Positions 1 to 5,542 of a stretch of 5,542 nt of DNA are shown here, piece by piece; within the stretch, counting starts at the first letter, position 1; each line of letters opens with the position of its first letter. Under the pieces are notes generated by a model. That model ran no database searches. It was not told the DNA's origin and worked only from the letters and a program-made list of their open reading frames with translations. The stretch is from the NCBI GenBank assembly GCA_964651325.1, contig CAZYXP010000220.1, forward strand, positions 1 to 5,542. Reading direction: 5' to 3'. A program made the translations under genes and the position numbers. This DNA comes from JADFOB01 sp964651325. GTDB lineage: Bacteria; Planctomycetota; Phycisphaerae; UBA1845.

Positions 1-215
1 GACGAGAATTCCAACGGCTTGTTGATGAACATGACCGTCATCATCACGATCCCGGCGAGCGTGATGTTGATCAGAAGCAGGAAATCCATCACCGGCGTCG
101 GGAGCGGAATCAAGATCACCAGAATCAGCCCGAGCGAGACAATCGGCAGCAGCACGCCTTCAAAACGCAACCCCTTAACCCCGAGGCCTAAATGTTTCAG
201 ATCGATCTTCGCCAT
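1..215 (-). CDS. flhA: FlhA, flagellar export gate protein, N-terminal fragment (cut by window edge)
   Basis: The first 71 codons are visible; the gene runs off the left edge. FlhA is the largest export-gate protein. It forms a nonameric inner-membrane ring with a cytoplasmic domain that docks chaperone-substrate complexes and takes part in proton-driven export. What is visible is its conserved start: a short basic N-terminus (MAKIDLKHLG), a first membrane segment at about residues 20-38, the short linker PLPTPVMD (37-44), a second membrane segment at about 42-63, and then NKPLEFS (65-71), which matches the family's K-R/K-P-L-x-F-S sequence before the FPTLLL region. The ATG at 215-213 lies 15 bases after the flhB stop, with only a weak GGA-type ribosome site, so translation may be coupled to flhB. 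The flhB-flhA order is the usual flagellar one. The injectisome homologue SctV is unlikely given the neighbours. Confidence 0.93.
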   Translation of the reverse strand, partial: MAKIDLKHLGLGVKGLRFEGVLLPIVSLGLILVILIPLPTPVMDFLLLINITLAGIVMMTVMFINKPLEFS

Positions 216-230
216 GTTTCAAACGGTCCG

Positions 231-1325
231 CTACACCAGCGCCGGACGGTTCGCTCCTGTGCGTTTCAAGGTGGACTGACCGCTCAATTCGTAGACGTAC
301 GCCAGAATCTCCGCAATGGCCCGATAGAATCGCTCCGGCACAAAGTCGCCGACTTCGACGGCATCGTAGAGCCCGCGCGCCAACGCCCGACGTTCCACGA
401 TCGGAATTCCGGCGCTCGCCGCAATCTGCCTGATTCGCAAAGCGATTTCGTCGGCACCTTTGGCTACGACCTTGGGGGCCGCCATGGTTTGCGAATCATA
501 CGCAATCGCCACCGCGTAATGGGTCGGATTGGTGACGACGACGTCGGCTTTGGGCACATCCCTATTGAGGCGTTGCATCGCCAGTTGCAACTGCACCTGC
601 CGCCGGCGACGCTTGACCTGCGGATCGCCTTCCATGCTGCGCATTTCGTCTTTGACCTCTTCCTTGGTCATGCGAAGATCGCGCTCATGCTTGTATCGCT
701 GCCAGGCGTAGTCGGCCAGCGCCAAGACAAACAGCGCCACGGCCAGCCGCATCGCCAGCGTGAAAACTAAATCCGCGCCGAGCAGAAACATCTCAGCGTG
801 CTTGAACGTGGAGGAAAAGAGAATCGCCGCCGCGCTGCCGACGAGCGTCAGGTATGCCACCATACCGACGAACAGGAGCTTGCCGAAATTCATGGCCGCA
901 AGCACCCAGGAACTCAGGCCGAACAAACGCTTTATTCCGCTGATCGGGTTGAGTTTGCCCAGATTCGGCATGAGCGTTTCCAGCGTGACCAGCCAACCCA
1001 CCTGAGCGTAGAGCGCCACGAGCAAGGCGAGGAACATCAAAATCAAAATCGGCGCCAGGTTTTTGAGCGATTCGGCAATCGCCGTCATCGCCAGCGGGAA
1101 CAGGGCGTCAAGCGATCCGGGTTGCTTCGAATCCAGAGCGGCCCGCACCATCGACAGCATGCCATGCCAAAGAGCCGGACCGAATAAGAACAGCGCAATG
1201 AAGCCGGCCAGCAGCAACACCGCGGCGGAGATGTCCTGACTGCGCGGAACCTGCCCTTTGCCGCGCGCCTCTATGCGTTTTCGCGGCGTTGCGGGTTCCG
1301 TTTTTTCGTCACGATCGGCCGGCAT
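231..1325 (-). CDS. flhB: FlhB, flagellar export apparatus substrate-specificity switch protein
   Basis: The 364-residue product is close to the usual FlhB length. FlhB is an inner-membrane protein that wraps the export gate and switches export from rod/hook to filament substrates after cleaving itself. The N-terminus has the conserved KTEPATPRKRIEARGKGQVPRSQD pattern (about residues 8-31). About four hydrophobic segments follow (roughly 32-55, 89-112, 141-170, 178-205), with the conserved cytoplasmic LNPISGIKRLFGL at 125-137. A basic linker follows (KEEVKDEMRSMEGDP, 221-235, then KRRRRQ). The self-cleavage motif NPTH is intact at residues 266-269 (bases 530-519), with the expected cut between N266 and P267, followed by YAVAIAYD. 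The start ATG is preceded by AGAG-type purines (bases 1335-1340) 9 bases upstream, and the gap from fliR is 23 bases. Nothing is missing. SctU is the only alternative family and does not fit the context. Confidence 0.97.
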   Translation of the reverse strand: MPADRDEKTEPATPRKRIEARGKGQVPRSQDISAAVLLLAGFIALFLFGPALWHGMLSMVRAALDSKQPGSLDALFPLAMTAIAESLKNLAPILILMFLALLVALYAQVGWLVTLETLMPNLGKLNPISGIKRLFGLSSWVLAAMNFGKLLFVGMVAYLTLVGSAAAILFSSTFKHAEMFLLGADLVFTLAMRLAVALFVLALADYAWQRYKHERDLRMTKEEVKDEMRSMEGDPQVKRRRRQVQLQLAMQRLNRDVPKADVVVTNPTHYAVAIAYDSQTMAAPKVVAKGADEIALRIRQIAASAGIPIVERRALARGLYDAVEVGDFVPERFYRAIAEILAYVYELSGQSTLKRTGANRPALV

Positions 1326-1348
1326 AGGTTATCGTCTCTTCACTCTAT

Positions 1349-2125
1349 TCATGGCAGGCCCAGCGCGGAACGCAACGCCGCCACGCCATCCCATATTGAA
1401 TCGACAAACAGGTCGCGGCAGGCGGCCAACGCCAGCCCGGCGGTCCCCAACGCCACCAGCAATCGAAGCGTGAATCCAATCGTCAAGATGTTGAATTGCG
1501 GCATGGTACGCGAGAGAAACCCGAGCGCTGTCCCCAACAGGAACAGCGCGATCAAGACCGGTCCGGCGACGCGGATGCCCATCACAAACGCGGACGAAAG
1601 AATCTCGATGAGCAACGTCAACACGGATCGTTCATATTGAAACGACATCAAAGGAATCGCATCAAACGTGTCGAGCAGCGCGGCGACCATCTCGCGGTGC
1701 CCGCCGACGATCAGAAAAATCAACGTTAGGACAATCAAATAGACCTGTCCGGACACCGTTGATTGCCGATTGAGCGTCGGGTCGAAAATCTGCCCCAGCG
1801 CGAGCCCCCCCTGTTGCCCGACGATCATGCCGGCGATGTCCGCCATGAGCAGGACCAGGCTCAGCGTCAACCCAATCGTGGCACCGATCATGATCTCCGC
1901 CACCGAACCCACGAGGACGTCCACCATCGTCAGCTCACGCGGCAAGGCATGCACCATCAACGGGAAAATCATGGCGGCCATGGTCATGGCCAGCGCGGCG
2001 CGCACGCGAATCGGAATGACGCTGCTGCTCAACATCGGCGCCGTCATCATCAGACCGCCCAAGCGAAAGAGGATCAGCGCGTATAGAGGAAGCGCGAACA
2101 AAATGTTGACCAATTCAAAGGGCAT
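1349..2125 (-). CDS. fliR: FliR, flagellar export gate membrane protein
   Basis: The 258-residue, highly hydrophobic protein is of normal FliR length. One FliR subunit completes the helical FliP5-FliQ4-FliR1 gate through which flagellar proteins leave the cytoplasm. Family landmarks are RLGGLMMTAPMLSS at residues 21-34 and IPIRVRAALA at 37-46. At 105-120 GQIFDPTLNR belongs to the conserved F-D-P region, and at 139-159 the hydrophobic segment is followed by GGHREMVAALLDTFDAIPL. Near the C-terminus, GFLSRTMPQFNILTIGF (202-218) matches the family's G-x-L-x-R-x-x-P-Q-x-N signature. About six hydrophobic segments can be picked out. The ATG at 2125 lies 16 bases after the fliQ stop. Only a weak GGA precedes it, so coupling to fliQ is likely. 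No frameshift or missing motif is seen. Confidence 0.96.
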   Translation of the reverse strand: MPFELVNILFALPLYALILFRLGGLMMTAPMLSSSVIPIRVRAALAMTMAAMIFPLMVHALPRELTMVDVLVGSVAEIMIGATIGLTLSLVLLMADIAGMIVGQQGGLALGQIFDPTLNRQSTVSGQVYLIVLTLIFLIVGGHREMVAALLDTFDAIPLMSFQYERSVLTLLIEILSSAFVMGIRVAGPVLIALFLLGTALGFLSRTMPQFNILTIGFTLRLLVALGTAGLALAACRDLFVDSIWDGVAALRSALGLP

Positions 2126-2141
2126 ATCCGCACGCGCTCAG

Positions 2142-2402
2142 TCAATAAGGCAAGGTACCCAGCATGTCCTGCGTAAAGCTCATCATCCGCTGCGAAATCC
2201 ATGGGATGAAGATGGTGGCCGCCACGACCATGGCCGCGATCTTGGGCACAAACGTCAAGGTCTGCTCCTGAAGTTGCGTCACGGCCTGAAACAATGCAAT
2301 GGCCAGACCGACGATGAGTCCGATCCCCAGAATCGGCGCCGACGTGGAAAGCGCCATCCAAAATGCGTTGCGGCCCAGTTCAAGCGCCTGTTCCAGGTCC
2401 AT
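2142..2402 (-). CDS. fliQ: FliQ, small flagellar export gate membrane protein
   Basis: The 86-residue product matches the usual FliQ size of about 90. FliQ forms two-helix hairpins; four copies sit around FliP in the export gate. The sequence shows a short amphipathic start (MDLEQALELGRNAF), a first membrane helix at about 14-37 (ALSTSAPILGIGLIVGLAIA), and the highly conserved loop FQAVTQLQEQTLTFVPK at 38-54. A second helix lies at about 55-77 and contains the conserved PW (67-68). The loop with Q-A-x-T-Q-x-Q-E-Q-T-L-x-F-V-P-K is diagnostic for FliQ/SctS. The start is fixed by a strong ribosome site (AAAGGAGT, bases 2408-2415) 5 bases upstream. An 89-base noncoding spacer separates it from fliP. 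Confidence 0.97.
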   Translation of the reverse strand: MDLEQALELGRNAFWMALSTSAPILGIGLIVGLAIALFQAVTQLQEQTLTFVPKIAAMVVAATIFIPWISQRMMSFTQDMLGTLPY

Positions 2403-2407
2403 CGTTG

Positions 2408-2415
2408 ACTCCTTT
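2408..2415 (-). promoter_or_regulatory. Strong ribosome binding site of fliQ
   Basis: On the minus strand the bases read AAAGGAGT, a near-perfect Shine-Dalgarno sequence ending 5 bases before the fliQ ATG. It is the strongest ribosome site in the window. It suits a small gene that follows an 89-base spacer and so cannot rely on coupling to fliP. Confidence 0.85.
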
Positions 2416-2491
2416 CAAACCGCCGCCGGGCCGCCCTTCCTATGGCAACCCCAAGCGTCGGTGGGTGTGGGCGGCTCGCCGTGCGCCCTTG

Positions 2492-3310
2492 CTAAACAAA
2501 ACTATACAGCAACGTGCTAACCACCAAGTGCCAGCCATCGGCCAGCACGAACAGAAGAATCTTAAACGGCAGCGAAATCAAAACCGGTGGCAGCATCATC
2601 ATGCCCATCGAAAGCAGAATCGTCGCAATGACCATGTCAATGACCAGAAACGGCAGGTAGATCCGAAACCCCATGATGAAGGCCGTTTTGAGCTCGGACA
2701 GCATGAACGCCGGAATCATCACGGTCATCGGCACCGATTCAATCGCGATGTCCTCTTCCGCTGAGATGGCACGGTTCTCGGAGTATTCCATGAACAGGTA
2801 GATGTCCTCATAATTGTCCGCCTGCTCAATCTGCCGATACATGAAGTCCTTGAGGTGTCCGGAGGTAATGGCCATCGCCTCCTCCTGACCCATCTCGCTG
2901 TCGAAGTAGGGGGTCACGGCGTCGTTGTTGATCTTGTGCCAAACTGGCGACATGATCAGCATCGTGATAAACAGCGACAACGCCAGCAGGACTTGCCCCG
3001 GGGGCAACTGTGGCGTGCCGACTGCCTGGCGGAGCAGGGCCAGAACGATGATGATGCGGGGAAACGCGGTCATCATGACCATCACAGACGGGACCAGCGT
3101 CAAGACGGTCAACAGCACCAGAATCTTCAAGCTCGAGCTGACCGCCTTGGGATCCTGGGCAGTCGGAATCAGCTTGGATAGGTCGGGAATTCCGGCCGCA
3201 TTGTCGAAGCCGATGGACGATTGAGCCAACGCCGTCGCGCCGAACGGGGATAGGCAGACCGTCCCCATCAGCAAGTGGATCAGCCCCAATCGACTCCTCG
3301 TCCGCATCAT
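2492..3310 (-). CDS. fliP: FliP, flagellar export gate protein with signal peptide
   Basis: The 272-residue product has the family's full layout. Five FliP subunits form the core pore of the export gate. Residues 1-29 look like a cleavable signal peptide: basic start (MMRTRSR), hydrophobic stretch, and an ALA-type cleavage site before Q30. FliP is known to be made with such a signal in many bacteria. A short periplasmic stretch precedes the first membrane segment (about 61-79). Conserved motifs follow: FPRIIIVLALLRQAVGTPQL (83-102), LSLFITMLIMSPVW (111-124), PAFMLSELKTAFIMGFRIYL (200-219) and IDMVIATILLSMGMMMLPP (224-242). The three consecutive methionines at 237-239 correspond to the methionine gasket described for FliP/SctR. 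The C-terminus has LLFVLADGWHL. GGAG (bases 3317-3320) lies 6 bases before the first ATG; the next codon is also ATG, so the exact start could shift by one residue. Confidence 0.97.
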   Translation of the reverse strand: MMRTRSRLGLIHLLMGTVCLSPFGATALAQSSIGFDNAAGIPDLSKLIPTAQDPKAVSSSLKILVLLTVLTLVPSVMVMMTAFPRIIIVLALLRQAVGTPQLPPGQVLLALSLFITMLIMSPVWHKINNDAVTPYFDSEMGQEEAMAITSGHLKDFMYRQIEQADNYEDIYLFMEYSENRAISAEEDIAIESVPMTVMIPAFMLSELKTAFIMGFRIYLPFLVIDMVIATILLSMGMMMLPPVLISLPFKILLFVLADGWHLVVSTLLYSFV

Positions 3311-3316
3311 GCGCTA

Positions 3317-3320
3317 CTCC
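3317..3320 (-). promoter_or_regulatory. Ribosome binding site of fliP
   Basis: GGAG on the minus strand sits 6 bases before the ATG at 3310 and 9 bases before the adjacent in-frame ATG at 3307. It supports the start of fliP in this ATGATG pair but does not decide between the two codons. Confidence 0.6.
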
Positions 3321-3398
3321 AACGCGCCATGCCCCATCCCACATCCATGTGAGACGACCGGCCCGATCAAATCGGTGCCGATCAGGCATGCTTAATTT

Positions 3399-4283
3399 TC
3401 ACAACGACCTTCGTGTCGCGGACCGGCGCGAGCCGGTTGCGGGGTTTTTCTCCGAACTCGTATGAAGCTTCCGCAGGCGATGAAGCAGATCGCCCAACGC
3501 CTTTCCGCTATCCGATCCTACGACTCGAATGGGATCCTGATCCGCCGTCGTGACCATCGCCGATGGGCCCTCGCGATCGGCTCCAAAGTCTTCGGACTCC
3601 TCCTCAAGGCAATGCGCAAAGCCGGGGCGGCTCGAATCGCTTGAGGTGCCGCTCACCTGGGCCAGATCGGCCACCTCTTCTTGATCCGAGATGACGCTCA
3701 AAACGCTCATCCGTTCGGGAGAGACGCCGACCATAACAAACCGCCGGCCCAATTGAATCAGCGCCACGCTTTGTTTCGGTGAAACCGACGCGCGGGCGAC
3801 GACCCGCATCGCCTGACTCTCCGCCACGCGCACCGCCGGAATCCACTTCCGGACACAAAAGCAAACGACACCCATCAAGGCCAGCACAATCCCCAACGCA
3901 CCAAGTCCGCTTCGATACCAGGGCGTGGCCAATCGTTCGCGCCCGGCCGTGGCCCGACCAGGCTCGGCCTCCACGCGCGCGGCCCGACGGCGAAGCGTAC
4001 GCCGGGCATCCTTCATGCCGCCGCCGGTGGAAGGATGTTTCAGCATCGTTTGTTTCCGACCCGAGGCATCCGAGACGGCTTGCTGGCGGGGATACCCCGG
4101 CCCGTGTTCCATGTCGACCGTCGTTTCGGCCGCGGAGCGTTGTCCGTCGGCGTGCCGAGGTTCTTCCGCACCGGCCGACTGCGTCCAAGCGCATACCAAG
4201 AGCAAGCCAACGGCGGACCAAGGTGGCCGCGGCATCCCGCCGAGTAAGCGCGATCGTTTGAGACCAATCGATAGAGCCGTCAT
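3399..4283 (-). CDS. fliO: FliO, flagellar export gate assembly protein (large variant)
   Basis: The 294-residue product is long for FliO, which is often 100-200 residues. FliO is a membrane protein that helps assemble FliP into its pore-forming ring. Residues 1 to about 39 look like a signal peptide (basic GLKRSRLLGG, hydrophobic AVGLLLVCAW, possible cleavage after SAGA). A basic, low-complexity linker follows (about 40-124). The true membrane helix lies at about 125-144 (GLGALGIVLALMGVVCFCVR). The compact FliO domain is at about 158-202: MRVVARASVSPKQSVALIQL, then GRRFVMVGVSPERMSVLSVI. A polar tail fills 203-294. I chose the ATG at 4283 because it overlaps the fliN stop as ATGA, which implies translational coupling. 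An in-frame ATG at 4322 would extend the protein 13 residues into fliN. Identification rests on the helix-plus-domain pattern and the position before fliP, as FliO is weakly conserved. Confidence 0.88.
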   Translation of the reverse strand: MTALSIGLKRSRLLGGMPRPPWSAVGLLLVCAWTQSAGAEEPRHADGQRSAAETTVDMEHGPGYPRQQAVSDASGRKQTMLKHPSTGGGMKDARRTLRRRAARVEAEPGRATAGRERLATPWYRSGLGALGIVLALMGVVCFCVRKWIPAVRVAESQAMRVVARASVSPKQSVALIQLGRRFVMVGVSPERMSVLSVISDQEEVADLAQVSGTSSDSSRPGFAHCLEEESEDFGADREGPSAMVTTADQDPIRVVGSDSGKALGDLLHRLRKLHTSSEKNPATGSRRSATRRSL

Positions 4284-5152
4284 GTCGTGATTCGGTGCGG
4301 GTCGTTGGAGAGCACCTCGCAAATCCGTATGCAGAAATTGTCGTTGAGCACCAAAACTTCACCGCGAGCGATCAAACGATCGTTGATGATGACATCCACG
4401 GGATCGCCCGCCAGCTTGTCCAACTCCACGACGCTTCCTTCGTTGAGCTTGAGAACATCCTCGACCAGCATGCGCGTTTTGCCGAGTTGAATCCGCACTC
4501 GAAGCTTAACGTCGCTGAGCATCGTCACCCGACTCGAAGCGGGTTCAGTATTGCTGCCATCTCCGAGGTCGGGCAAGTCGAGTGATTCGGGTTCCACCCC
4601 CGGCGCGCCCCCTCCTCCATTGGCTGCCGGTGCCGCCTTTTCCTCTTCGATGGCGGCCTGCATGGCCGCCGCGACCTCATCAAAGGGCCGCCCCATTGAA
4701 TCAAGCCGCTCCTCTACAGCCGGCGCGGCCGGCGTCTCGGCAGGTTCCGGCGCAGCGTCGCCACCGGAAAGCATGCGGTCGATTTCCGCCTGCCCCATCT
4801 CCGCCGATGTGGGCGTTTCGGGTGTGGCGGATTCCGCAGACTCGCCGCCGCCATTGAGCAGGGCGTCGATATCTGATTGATCCATTTCCCCGGTAGGGGG
4901 CGTTTCGGGTGCGGCGGATTCCGCAGACTCGCCGCCGCCGTTGAGCAGGGCGTCTATGTCTGATTGATCCATGGACCCGCCATCGGAGGCGGTGTCTTCG
5001 GTGGGTGGGGGCGCAGTTGAGGCGGGTGATTCCGCGGATTCCGTTGCGCCACCATCATCCCCGCTTAGCAGGGCGTCGATGTCATCCTGGCTGAACCCGG
5101 AGAACCCAGCGTCGTCGGATTGTTGATCTGAGGTTTCCGCCACGGGTTCCAT
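4280..5152 (-). CDS. fliN: FliN, flagellar motor switch protein with repeated CheY-binding-type peptides
   Basis: The 290-residue protein ends in a clear SpoA/FliN domain at about 208-286. It includes LGKTRMLVEDVLKLNEGSVV (223-242), then ELDKLAGDPVDVIIN and RGEVLVLNDNFCIRICEVL. FliN forms much of the lower C-ring and acts in torque switching and export docking. E. coli FliN is about 137 residues, so over 200 residues are extra. The extra part is acidic and rich in Gly/Ala/Ser/Pro/Glu. It holds four switch-type peptides: SQDDIDALLSG (21-31), DQSDIDALLNG (62-72), DQSDIDALLNG (91-101) and GQAEIDRMLSG (120-130). Such a peptide normally occurs once, at the N-terminus of FliM or FliY, and binds CheY-phosphate. 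A likely helical patch (about 146-174) follows. No CheC-like phosphatase domain is apparent, so this is not a full FliY. The ATG at 5152 has only a distant AAGGA, 16 bases upstream, inside a small hairpin. An in-frame stop further upstream limits any longer start. Confidence 0.94.
   Translation of the reverse strand: MEPVAETSDQQSDDAGFSGFSQDDIDALLSGDDGGATESAESPASTAPPPTEDTASDGGSMDQSDIDALLNGGGESAESAAPETPPTGEMDQSDIDALLNGGGESAESATPETPTSAEMGQAEIDRMLSGGDAAPEPAETPAAPAVEERLDSMGRPFDEVAAAMQAAIEEEKAAPAANGGGGAPGVEPESLDLPDLGDGSNTEPASSRVTMLSDVKLRVRIQLGKTRMLVEDVLKLNEGSVVELDKLAGDPVDVIINDRLIARGEVLVLNDNFCIRICEVLSNDPHRITT
4712..4972 (-). repeat. Tandem 87-base (29-codon) in-frame repeats within fliN
   Basis: Three consecutive units of exactly 87 bases occupy 4972-4886, 4885-4799 and 4798-4712, encoding residues 61-89, 90-118 and 119-147 of FliN. 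Each unit opens with M-D/G-Q-x-(D/E)-I-D-x-(L/M)-L and continues with a Gly/Glu/Ser/Ala/Pro-rich linker. By my hand alignment the first two units differ at about 10 of 87 bases; the third is much more diverged. A fourth, more distant copy of the motif lies upstream at residues 21-31 with a longer linker (41 residues to the next motif). The pattern fits in-frame duplication of a motif-plus-linker cassette. Confidence 0.93.
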
Positions 5153-5162
5153 CCCATTTGTT

Positions 5163-5177
5163 GCGCAATCCTTGCGC
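5163..5177 (-). promoter_or_regulatory. Small hairpin holding the AAGGA sequence upstream of fliN
   Basis: The minus strand reads GCGCAA-GGA-TTGCGC, a perfect 6-base-pair stem with a 3-base loop. It ends 10 bases before the fliN ATG and contains the only Shine-Dalgarno-like AAGGA near that start. It could limit or position ribosome access to fliN. A stem this short is also expected about once by chance in a window of this size, so a regulatory role is only a possibility. Confidence 0.3.
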
Positions 5178-5240
5178 GTCGGTCAGCAGTTTCTGCCGGC
5201 TGTCCGGATATTATCGGAGCAAACCGGCACGGATCGACAC

Positions 5241-5542
5241 TCAAACACCCGAACCGGATTGCAGCAGTTCGGGAATAACGACCTCCTGAAGCAACTCGGG
5301 GTCACCGAATATCCGATCAAACTCCGTTTTCAACCTTCGTTTGATCGTTTGCAGTTCAGGTTCATTTAGGTGCCGCATTTCAGCGCTGCGAATAACGAAA
5401 TTGAGTCGATCAAAGATGCGGGAATGGTTCGATTCAACCAGCTCGGTCGCCTGCTCTTCATTCTCACTCAATACCAGCCCTGTTACGCGCATTTGAAAAT
5501 TGATGATCTTGCCGCTCATCTTGTTGCTGGTTCGACACTGCG
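5241..5542 (-). CDS. fliL: FliL-family protein, C-terminal part (5' end beyond window)
   Basis: FliL is a single-pass inner-membrane protein whose periplasmic domain rings the stator units and supports motor torque. The visible part matches the FliL periplasmic domain: a beta-strand-like FQMRVTGLVLS, then helix-forming EEQATELVESNHSRIFDRLN, then FVIRSAEMRHLNEPELQTIK, RRLKTEFDRIFG and the C-terminal EVVIPELLQSG. An ATG at 5519 would give a 92-residue protein lacking the membrane anchor. The frame stays open through 5542 with no stop (codons for QCRTSNK precede that Met), so I treat this as the 3' end of a longer gene whose anchor lies outside the window. An 88-base spacer separates it from fliN. 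FliL sequences diverge strongly, so the family call rests on the pattern and the operon position. Confidence 0.82.
   Translation of the reverse strand, partial: QCRTSNKMSGKIINFQMRVTGLVLSENEEQATELVESNHSRIFDRLNFVIRSAEMRHLNEPELQTIKRRLKTEFDRIFGDPELLQEVVIPELLQSGSGV

Noticed and set aside
192..770. Long plus-strand open frame of 192 codons opposite flhB
   Set aside because: It lies wholly antisense to flhB and flhA, whose family motifs are clear, and its Arg/His-rich product is typical of a shadow frame in GC-rich DNA.
1770..2408. Plus-strand open frame of 212 codons opposite fliR and fliQ
   Set aside because: It is antisense to two intact gate genes with diagnostic motifs, shows no family resemblance and has a composition typical of a shadow.
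231..3310. A non-flagellar type III secretion (injectisome) core, since FliP/Q/R/FlhB have SctR/S/T/U homologues
   Set aside because: FliL, FliN with a SpoA domain and FliO lie in the same operon, and the gene order and sequence style are flagellar.
2826..3389. Minus-strand frame of 187 codons starting in the fliO-fliP spacer
   Set aside because: It overlaps fliP in another frame; the product is His/Asp/Gly/Arg-rich without recognisable structure, whereas the fliP frame has all family motifs.
4281..4322. Upstream in-frame start for fliO at 4322
   Set aside because: It would add 13 residues overlapping the fliN C-terminus. The ATG at 4283 forms the classic ATGA overlap with the fliN stop and leaves a sensible signal peptide.
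3604..4362. Minus-strand frame of 252 codons overlapping fliO
   Set aside because: The fliO frame contains the membrane helix and the conserved domain; this alternative is Arg/Gly-rich with no hydrophobic segment, so it is a shadow.
4712..4972. CRISPR-like repeat array
   Set aside because: The repeats are directly adjacent 87-base coding units in frame with FliN, without unique spacers.
5241..5519. A complete 92-residue protein starting at the ATG at 5519
   Set aside because: The frame is open to the window edge, no ribosome site precedes this ATG, and FliL needs an N-terminal membrane anchor that would be missing. A partial fliL is the better reading.

Overview
This window is the interior of a flagellar biosynthesis operon. 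Every supported gene lies on the minus strand, so transcription runs from right to left: fliL (3' part), fliN, fliO, fliP, fliQ, fliR, flhB, flhA (5' part). Genes run into both window edges. Spacing is tight throughout: fliN and fliO overlap by 4 bases (ATGA), and the other gaps are 15 to 89 bases. No stretch of 300 bases lacks a gene, and I see no tRNA, rRNA, CRISPR array, insertion sequence or strong terminator.

Region by region: 5542-5241 is the C-terminal part of a FliL-family protein, still open at the window edge. 5152-4280 is a FliN rotor protein with a long acidic N-terminal extension. That extension carries four copies of the (D/E)ID-x-(L/M)-L peptide that FliM and FliY normally carry once, at their N-terminus, to bind phosphorylated CheY. 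4283-3399 is an oversized FliO. 3310-231 encodes the export-gate proteins FliP, FliQ, FliR and FlhB in the canonical order, all full length with intact family motifs. 215-1 is the first 71 codons of FlhA.

Together these genes make the membrane core of the flagellar type III export apparatus (FliP/FliQ/FliR gate, FlhB substrate-switch protein, FlhA ring, FliO assembly factor), one C-ring subunit (FliN) and a stator-associated protein (FliL). FliL, FliN and FliO in the same operon argue for a flagellum rather than an injectisome. fliM is not between fliL and fliN, where many bacteria have it, so it must lie outside the window.

Organism: a Gram-negative-type bacterium of moderately high GC content. 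The style of FliL (C-terminal LLQSGSG) and the FlhB and FliN sequences look to me most like Planctomycetota or relatives. This is an impression from memory, not a search result. The region is mostly ordinary core flagellar machinery; the unusual feature is the tandemly repeated switch-type peptide in FliN.
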